The notes under the pieces were generated by a model, which worked only from the letters and a program-made list of their open reading frames with translations, did no database searches and was not told the origin of the DNA. Below, one piece after another: positions 58,783-64,000 of a DNA stretch of 64,000 nucleotides. The translations under genes were made by a program, and so were the position numbers. The stretch comes from Bacteroidaceae bacterium (GTDB taxonomy: Bacteria > Bacteroidota > Bacteroidia > Bacteroidales > Bacteroidaceae), in NCBI GenBank assembly GCA_017965425.1, contig JAGCPY010000033.1, positions 1-64,000 of the forward strand, written 5' to 3'. Position 1 is the first letter of the stretch, and every line of letters begins with the position of its first letter.

Positions 58783-59529
58783 ATGAGATGTCAATATTGT
58801 GGCTGGGATAACCAGCCGGATGCCACGGCCTGTACGAAGTGTGGCCAACCGCTTCCTGTCGGCAGCGCAGCACCTGCTGCACCAGTAGCAGAGCCGCAAG
58901 TGGCGGCATCCTCCGCAGACAGGGCAACAGTGGTTTTCAGACGTGGTGAGATGCCTTCGTCCCAACAGAAGCAGGCGGTAGCAGCTCCGCGACAGTCTGC
59001 CTGTCCCGTTTGCGGCTATCCCGCCACAGGCGGCGACACGAATTGCCCCATGTGTGGCGCTTCCCTTGTGCAGGCGGCCCCTCCCGCTCCAGCTGTGGCC
59101 AAGCCTATTGTCCAACAGCCCTCGCTGAATGAAACTGTCGTTCAGTCTCCTCATGTCGAACAGCCGACAGTGCGTTTCAATCCCAACGCCATGCCATCCA
59201 TGTCCGTTCCTGAACCGCAGCCTTCACAGCAGCAGCCTTATATGGAACAGCCGACAGTGCGCTTCAATCCAGATGCTGTTCCTGTTATGCCAGTTCCTGG
59301 CGTACAGCCTTCTCGACCCCAACCTGTGGCGAAGGGCGTTTTTTCGCCTCTTCCAGCCGAGTTCCAGTCTCAGCCGCCCGTGGTGGCATGCGAGGATGGA
59401 CGCTGGTTCGTGGAAGCACAGAACAACGCAGCCGTACTGCTGCAGGTGACTCGCCGGATAGAAATCCAACCAGGTGACATCTTGCTGGTCGATGGTCGTC
59501 GCTTCCAGTTTGAAGTGACAGAGGCGTAG
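58783..59529 (+). CDS. Zinc-ribbon protein with repeated TVxF motifs
   Basis: A 248-residue protein with two zinc ribbons: CQYCGWDNQPDATACTKCG (about 3-21) and CPVCGYPATGGDTNCPMCG (about 73-91). The proline/glutamine-rich middle repeats DRATVVFRRGEMP, EQPTVRFNPNAMP and EQPTVRFNPDAVP. The C-terminal 55 residues (VVACEDGRWFVEAQNNAAV, IQPGDILLVDGRRFQFEV) resemble the edge strands of a beta-sandwich such as FHA. The threonines in the repeats are plausible targets of the kinase encoded 22 bp downstream; function is otherwise unknown. Confidence 0.75.
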   Translation: MRCQYCGWDNQPDATACTKCGQPLPVGSAAPAAPVAEPQVAASSADRATVVFRRGEMPSSQQKQAVAAPRQSACPVCGYPATGGDTNCPMCGASLVQAAPPAPAVAKPIVQQPSLNETVVQSPHVEQPTVRFNPNAMPSMSVPEPQPSQQQPYMEQPTVRFNPDAVPVMPVPGVQPSRPQPVAKGVFSPLPAEFQSQPPVVACEDGRWFVEAQNNAAVLLQVTRRIEIQPGDILLVDGRRFQFEVTEA

Positions 59530-59551
59530 AATCTATAGTCAGCAGGAGGTG

Positions 59552-60853
59552 ATGGCCAATCAGATGGTAGAACGATGTGACTTCAATGTCGGTGACCGCA
59601 TAGACGGGCGCTATATGGTCACGAAGGTCCTGGGCGAAGGTGCCTTCGGTAAAGTCTATAAAGTAACGGATGGTAACGGCTGCTTCCATGCCTTGAAACT
59701 GTTGCGTCTGTGGGAGATGACGCCCGATGTGCGGACACCAATGATGCAGCGTTTCGAGATGGAATTCCGCACGGGACAGATCGATTGCGACAACCTGGTG
59801 CGTTCCGAAGAATACGGTTCTGTTTCAGGTAATCCGTACATTCTGATGGAATTCTGTGGAGGCGGCGACTTGACGCCCTTGTTGGGCAAGGCCGGCAACC
59901 GCGCAGCCACCCTCTGCCAACAGATCCTCTTTGGAATGAGGGCTTTACACTTGAACGGCAAAGTGCATCGCGATTTGAAGCCAGAGAATGTCCTGCTGAA
60001 AGACAATGGCGTAGCGGCGCTGACCGACTTCGGCATCTCGGGCGACCGCAATCATCGCATGACTTCGCGGAATATCTTCGGCAAGCCAGATCAGATCTTC
60101 GGCACATACGCTTACATGGCTCCAGAGCAGGCTAATCGTGCTCGCGGCAATGCCACGGTGTTGCCAACGACGGACATCTTCTCGTTTGGCGCGATGGCCT
60201 ACCAGCTGTTGACGGGTCAGCTGCCCTTCGGGACGATGGAGGACTACAATGAACTGGCTGTATATCAGAAGAACAGCAAGAACGGCGTCTGGAACCGTCT
60301 GGCCTTGCGTACCTTGCCAGAGGCTGATGCCTGGACGACCTTGATAGAAGGCTGTCTGGTGCCCGACTTCAAACGCCGCCTTCAAACCGTGGACGAGGTA
60401 CTGGCCCTGCTGCCGAAGAACACCTTGCAGACGCCGTCGTCACCGTCAGTTCCAAAGGTGGCTCCGGCTCCTGTTGTGCAGCCTGTTGCCACACAGCAGC
60501 GTGGCACTTTCCTCCGTGTCATGCACGGCGAGGAATATGGCCGCCTCTACGACATCGGTGCCCTTACCTCCGGTTCACGCCGTATCATCACCGTCGGACG
60601 TGTGGAGGGCAATGACCTCGTGGTCAAGGACGAGCAGAACGCATACGTCTCGCGTCGCCATTGCACATTGGAGCTGCACGACGGACGCTTCATGATTCGC
60701 GACGGGCAGTGGCAACCCGAACTGCGGCAATGGACGCTCTCTCAGAACGGCACCTACGTTGGCTCTTCGGAAGTGACCCAGATGGGACTCTATCTGCGTC
60801 CGAACGATATCATTACCTTGGGTGATACAACCCTCAGATTTGAACAAGCATAG
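59552..60853 (+). CDS. Ser/Thr protein kinase with C-terminal FHA domain
   Basis: A 433-residue Hanks-type kinase. Glycine loop GEGAFGKVYKV, lysine in HALKLL, catalytic loop VHRDLKPENVLL, metal-binding TDFGISGD, and YMAPEQAN are all intact. A linker (about 295-325) leads to an FHA domain with TVGRVEGNDLVV, YVSRRHCTLEL and NGTYVGS, which binds phosphothreonine. No transmembrane helix, so cytoplasmic. AGGAGG at 59544 lies very near the ATG at 59552; ATG at 59564 is the alternative. Confidence 0.92.
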   Translation: MANQMVERCDFNVGDRIDGRYMVTKVLGEGAFGKVYKVTDGNGCFHALKLLRLWEMTPDVRTPMMQRFEMEFRTGQIDCDNLVRSEEYGSVSGNPYILMEFCGGGDLTPLLGKAGNRAATLCQQILFGMRALHLNGKVHRDLKPENVLLKDNGVAALTDFGISGDRNHRMTSRNIFGKPDQIFGTYAYMAPEQANRARGNATVLPTTDIFSFGAMAYQLLTGQLPFGTMEDYNELAVYQKNSKNGVWNRLALRTLPEADAWTTLIEGCLVPDFKRRLQTVDEVLALLPKNTLQTPSSPSVPKVAPAPVVQPVATQQRGTFLRVMHGEEYGRLYDIGALTSGSRRIITVGRVEGNDLVVKDEQNAYVSRRHCTLELHDGRFMIRDGQWQPELRQWTLSQNGTYVGSSEVTQMGLYLRPNDIITLGDTTLRFEQA

Positions 60854-60892
60854 TTATTTAACCACATTTATTTTAACTCAAAAACATTTTTT

Positions 60893-62293
60893 ATGGACAC
60901 ACAAAACTACAAACGCACCGTCGCTGGTTCCGTAGGTTCTGGCATGGGAGCCGTCTTCGGTTCTGGAAAGACCTATTACATCTTGGAGCACAAGACCAGC
61001 TCAAAATTCCATCAGGCTGGTGAAGCCCAGAAGATTATTGTTGATCAGATCGAGATGGGTCGCGATGCCAGTTGTCAGGTTCGTTTCGACGAATCCTTTG
61101 AAACTGTCAGCCGCAAACATGCCGCCATTAACCGCGACGGCGACAAGTGGCAGCTGGTGCATCTGTCTCAGTCGAACCCCACATTGGTCAATGGGCAGGC
61201 CATCAATGGCACCTACACGCTGAAGTCTGGCGATGAGATCCAGCTCTCTGTCAATGGCCCCCGCATGGGATTCATCATTCCTCAAGGCGGCCAGGCTCTG
61301 ACTTCCAGCATCGCCATGAGCGAACGTGTAAGTCTCTTCAGCAAGCAAGCCCTTCGTCCTTATCGCACCGCTCTCTGGATTATCGCCCTGTTGCTTCTGG
61401 CAGTTATCGCCGGGGCTGTATATTGGGCAAACCAGATGAAAGAAGCCAACAGGGCTCTCCAGAGCGAACTGGAAATGAAGGCCGACATCGAAGCTCCCGA
61501 GGTCATCAACCCCTCTTCCAACCTGCATGACTACTACAGCCAGATCTATACGCTGAAGCCCCAGAAGATTACCATTGAATATGACGGCATCAGCACCGAC
61601 GCCGGCATCGCTGTATCCGACATTATCTGCGGTACAGGCTTCATGCTCGCCGACGGCACATTCGTCACCGCCCGACAGAACATCGAACCTTGGATCTATG
61701 CTGGTATCGTGGAAGGAGCTTGGCGTGAACGTCTGGCAGAGTTCGTTGCTTACGGCTGCAAGGTGAACATCGAGTATCGTGCCTACAACCTCGAAGGCAC
61801 CGCTCATCCTCTGACGTTCACCAACAAGGACTTCATCATCGACACCAAAGGTGTGAACGTAACCCGTAAGGTGGAGCTGAGCGACGCTGTCAAGAAGTAT
61901 CTTCAGGACAACGGCATTGAACTTCCCGATGAAACGGTTGAGATTGAAGACGTCATTTCCACAAAGTCTCACAGCTACGCCTACATTCCCGGCAAGGGCA
62001 CAAAGGGCCTTCCCTTCGACGTAGAGCGTTCCAAGACCATCACCGACTTCAAGGAAATCACGGTTCTTGGCTTCAAAGGTAATCCCGATATACACCAGCT
62101 CGAAGAGTCCATCTCCTACTTCTCTGTCGGAGCCGTTGATTTCGACAAGAACGTCAACCTCGGATACCTTGGCTCCCCGGCCTTCTATCGCCAGCCCAAT
62201 GGCATCTATACCGTTATTGGCATCATGACAGGCAATTACAATTTAGGCGAATATAAGAAAGAACCCATCGAGGCTCTTCACACTTTTAAATAA
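60893..62293 (+). CDS. FHA domain membrane protein with degenerate trypsin-like domain
   Basis: A 466-residue protein. An N-terminal FHA domain (about 45-130: EMGRDASCQVRFDE, TVSRKHAAINR, NPTLVNGQAINGT) faces the cytoplasm, followed by one membrane helix (about 162-180, ALWIIALLLLAVIAGAVYW), a short coiled coil and a periplasmic region. The latter has the trypsin-like pattern CGTGFMLADGTFVTARQNI, where catalytic His is Gln, and LGYLGSPAF where GxSGG is expected. It is probably a non-catalytic sensor linking periplasm to the kinase system; this role is inferred. Confidence 0.8.
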   Translation: MDTQNYKRTVAGSVGSGMGAVFGSGKTYYILEHKTSSKFHQAGEAQKIIVDQIEMGRDASCQVRFDESFETVSRKHAAINRDGDKWQLVHLSQSNPTLVNGQAINGTYTLKSGDEIQLSVNGPRMGFIIPQGGQALTSSIAMSERVSLFSKQALRPYRTALWIIALLLLAVIAGAVYWANQMKEANRALQSELEMKADIEAPEVINPSSNLHDYYSQIYTLKPQKITIEYDGISTDAGIAVSDIICGTGFMLADGTFVTARQNIEPWIYAGIVEGAWRERLAEFVAYGCKVNIEYRAYNLEGTAHPLTFTNKDFIIDTKGVNVTRKVELSDAVKKYLQDNGIELPDETVEIEDVISTKSHSYAYIPGKGTKGLPFDVERSKTITDFKEITVLGFKGNPDIHQLEESISYFSVGAVDFDKNVNLGYLGSPAFYRQPNGIYTVIGIMTGNYNLGEYKKEPIEALHTFK

Positions 62294-62309
62294 TCCATAA
62301 AAACAAGTA

Positions 62310-63317
62310 ATGTCAGATATACGCATTAGAGTGGCCGCAGGCACCGACGTGGGCCTCGTCCGTACAAACAATGAGGATAACTTTGTCGTCTGCCCCGACC
62401 TGAACGTTTCTGACTGGACCATCCCCCAGGCCAACAAAGTCGTTGGCCTGGGGAGCTATGGCTCTCTTCTGGTCGTTGCCGACGGGATGGGCGGTGCCAA
62501 CGCTGGTGAGGTGGCTTCGGCCATTGCCGTCGAAAGCGTGCAGAAGAGATTTACCGAGGAGGCATTGGCCAGCGCCGTGGCTTCTGATGAGGCCATTCAG
62601 GACTTCCTTGTCAGCGTTGTCAAGGAGGCAGACCTCAATATCCTCAATGCCGCAAAGGAAAACGTCGAACATGCCGGCATGGGAACGACCATCGTCATGG
62701 CATGGATCATCGGTGCGAAAGCCTACATCTGCTGGTGCGGCGACAGTCGTTGCTATGTCTTTAATCCTAAACAGGGCTTGACTCAGCTAAGTAAAGATCA
62801 CAGCTTCGTACAGGAACTCGTGGATCGTGGCGAGCTCGAACCCGAGAACATGCACGACCATCCTTATAGCAATGTCATCACCCGCTGTCTGAGCGATGGT
62901 GAGCAACGGGCCGTGCCAGAGGTGCGACTCTATAATCTTCAGGTGGGCGACCTCCTGCTACTGTGCAGCGATGGACTCTCGTCTGTAAGTACGGACGACC
63001 AGATATTGGAAGTCCTCAAGAACCGAGGTGAGAAAGAATTGATGCAGGTGAAGGAAGAACTCATCAAGGCGGCATTGGACGCAGGAGGCTACGACAATGT
63101 CACCGTGGCGCTCTGTGAGGTCCTGCCATCCGCAGATGAAAACACCGACGAGGCTGTGGAAGAACCTCAGCCGATGGTCAGCACCGTAACGACGGCACCT
63201 GCCAAGTCCAAGGTTGGCTACTGGCTGCGTGTCTTGCTGTTCCTCGTGCTGACCGTCGCCGTCATTTTGTGGCTGGTTAATCCGGATTTGATGAAGACTT
63301 GGTTTCACCTTCAATAA
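62310..63317 (+). CDS. PP2C-family Ser/Thr protein phosphatase with C-terminal membrane helix
   Basis: A 335-residue phosphatase that would reverse the neighbouring kinases. Motifs: GLVRTNNEDNFVV, VVADGMGGANAGEVAS, GMGTTIVMAW, CGDSRCYVF, LCSDGLSS and GGYDNVTVALCE, including the metal-binding aspartates. A linker leads to a C-terminal helix (about 308-328: VLLFLVLTVAVILWLV), so it is tail-anchored at the inner membrane. It follows the FHA membrane protein by 16 bp. Confidence 0.93.
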   Translation: MSDIRIRVAAGTDVGLVRTNNEDNFVVCPDLNVSDWTIPQANKVVGLGSYGSLLVVADGMGGANAGEVASAIAVESVQKRFTEEALASAVASDEAIQDFLVSVVKEADLNILNAAKENVEHAGMGTTIVMAWIIGAKAYICWCGDSRCYVFNPKQGLTQLSKDHSFVQELVDRGELEPENMHDHPYSNVITRCLSDGEQRAVPEVRLYNLQVGDLLLLCSDGLSSVSTDDQILEVLKNRGEKELMQVKEELIKAALDAGGYDNVTVALCEVLPSADENTDEAVEEPQPMVSTVTTAPAKSKVGYWLRVLLFLVLTVAVILWLVNPDLMKTWFHLQ

Positions 63318-63332
63318 TACATAAATTGAAAT

Positions 63333-64000
63333 ATGGCTTTGTTCGATAACAGATATGAATTGGAACACCTGCTGGGACGTGGTGCCTTTGCCGAAGTCTG
63401 GCGTGCAAAGGACCAGCGTACGGGGGTTACCTTAGCGTTGAAAATCTATGCTCCATCTACAGGCTTGGACGACGATGGAATAGAAGGTATGACGCATGAG
63501 TTCTCATTGTTGGTGAATGCCAATCACCAGAACCTGTTGCGTCCCATGTATTTTGACATCTGCGATCGAAAGCCCTATCTGGTGCTTCCTTACTGTGCGC
63601 AGGGAAACATCAGCAACAAAGTGGGTAAGTTCACGGAACGCGAGACGTGGAAGTTGCTGCGTGACGTGGCGGCGGGATTGGCTTACCTGCATGCGATGAA
63701 ACCGCCTGTGATACATCAGGACATCAAACCCGCTAACATCCTTGTGGCCGATGACGGCACTTACATGATTACTGACTTCGGTGTCAGCACCAGTGCCAAA
63801 AGCACTTTACAGATGGCGGCCAGTAAGGACATGGATGCGGGTGGAACCATTGCCTACATGGCTCCAGAACGTTTCTCAAAGGACAACCGACCCATCATGG
63901 CCAACGACATCTTTTCTTTAGGCTGCATGGCATACGAAATGTTGGTGGGCGAACTCCCCTTCGGAAACCACGGAGGACTGCTCCCTCTCAATGGTGCAGA
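63333..64000 (+). CDS. Second Ser/Thr protein kinase (truncated by the window end)
   Basis: An open frame from the ATG at 63333 encodes MALFDNRYELEHLLGRGAFA and 200 more residues before the window ends. Glycine loop GRGAFAEVW, lysine in LALKIY, DFG in ITDFGVST, and AYMAPERFS are present. The catalytic loop reads VIHQDIKPANIL, with Gln replacing the HRD arginine. C-terminal domains lie beyond the window. It starts 15 bp after the phosphatase, in the same operon. Confidence 0.9.
   Translation, partial: MALFDNRYELEHLLGRGAFAEVWRAKDQRTGVTLALKIYAPSTGLDDDGIEGMTHEFSLLVNANHQNLLRPMYFDICDRKPYLVLPYCAQGNISNKVGKFTERETWKLLRDVAAGLAYLHAMKPPVIHQDIKPANILVADDGTYMITDFGVSTSAKSTLQMAASKDMDAGGTIAYMAPERFSKDNRPIMANDIFSLGCMAYEMLVGELPFGNHGGLLPLNGA

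Overview
The window looks like a chromosome segment from the order Bacteroidales, most likely a Prevotella-type gut or rumen member of the Prevotellaceae; this is inferred from gene content, since no rRNA is present. Pointers are the repeated Bacteroidota promoter signature (-33 TTTG / -7 TAnnTTTG), an ArgF' carbamoyltransferase of the Bacteroides type, a TonB-dependent thiamin transporter paired with PnuT, a BY-kinase/Wza export pair, MIP18-type SufT, lysine-rich C-terminal tails ending GKKVxVK on large secreted proteins, and small MKKTYxxP peptides.

Layout. 1-5.0 kb: a large secreted protein with a sorting-like tail and a small conserved protein. 5.0-10 kb (minus): rnc, fabF, acpP, pdxB, murF. 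10-12 kb (plus): folP and cdaA (c-di-AMP synthesis), divergent from murF. 12-24.4 kb (plus): OPT transporter, secreted GH2, pta-ackA, a GH3-family enzyme, an Ig-like lipoprotein and a DUF3108 protein. 24.6-29.2 kb: an orphan BlaI-type repressor, divergent tRNA-Pro and tRNA-Cys, a glycosyltransferase, radC, sufT, lpxH, and a DUF4236 protein. 29.8-33.6 kb: a TPP-riboswitch-controlled thiamin salvage operon (TonB receptor, PnuT, thiamin pyrophosphokinase). 33.6-34.3 kb: decayed pieces of a second receptor-PnuT locus and of rlpA. 35-38.2 kb: polysaccharide export. 38.7-57.9 kb (minus): an arginine/proline block, argR-GNAT-argG-pspC-argC and argD-XRE/cupin-acyl-CoA ligase-proC-proB-proA-tldD-argF', split by four secreted-hydrolase genes (two SGNH, EEP, GH20). 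58.7-64 kb: a Ser/Thr kinase, FHA and PP2C signalling cluster running off the end.

The most unusual material is repetitive. Four dispersed intergenic elements (about 29.3, 38.3, 49.5 and 58.2 kb) pair a three-copy 22-bp array around the palindrome GTGTACAC with modules made of CCCTCACC, exactly 35 nt, then GGTGAGGG and further GGTGAGGG copies. In three loci two modules face each other as arms of roughly 90-100 bp. A second, GC-rich palindromic repeat lies between genes and also inside reading frames (argG, a GNAT fusion, sufT, possibly proA, a glycosyltransferase and GH20). At argG two copies in inverted orientation bracket a DUF559 endonuclease segment fused to an acetyltransferase, which looks like a small mobile cassette.

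Starts were moved downstream of the longest open frame wherever homology, a signal peptide or a promoter position required it; those choices are explained per gene. All family calls are by reading motifs, without database searches.
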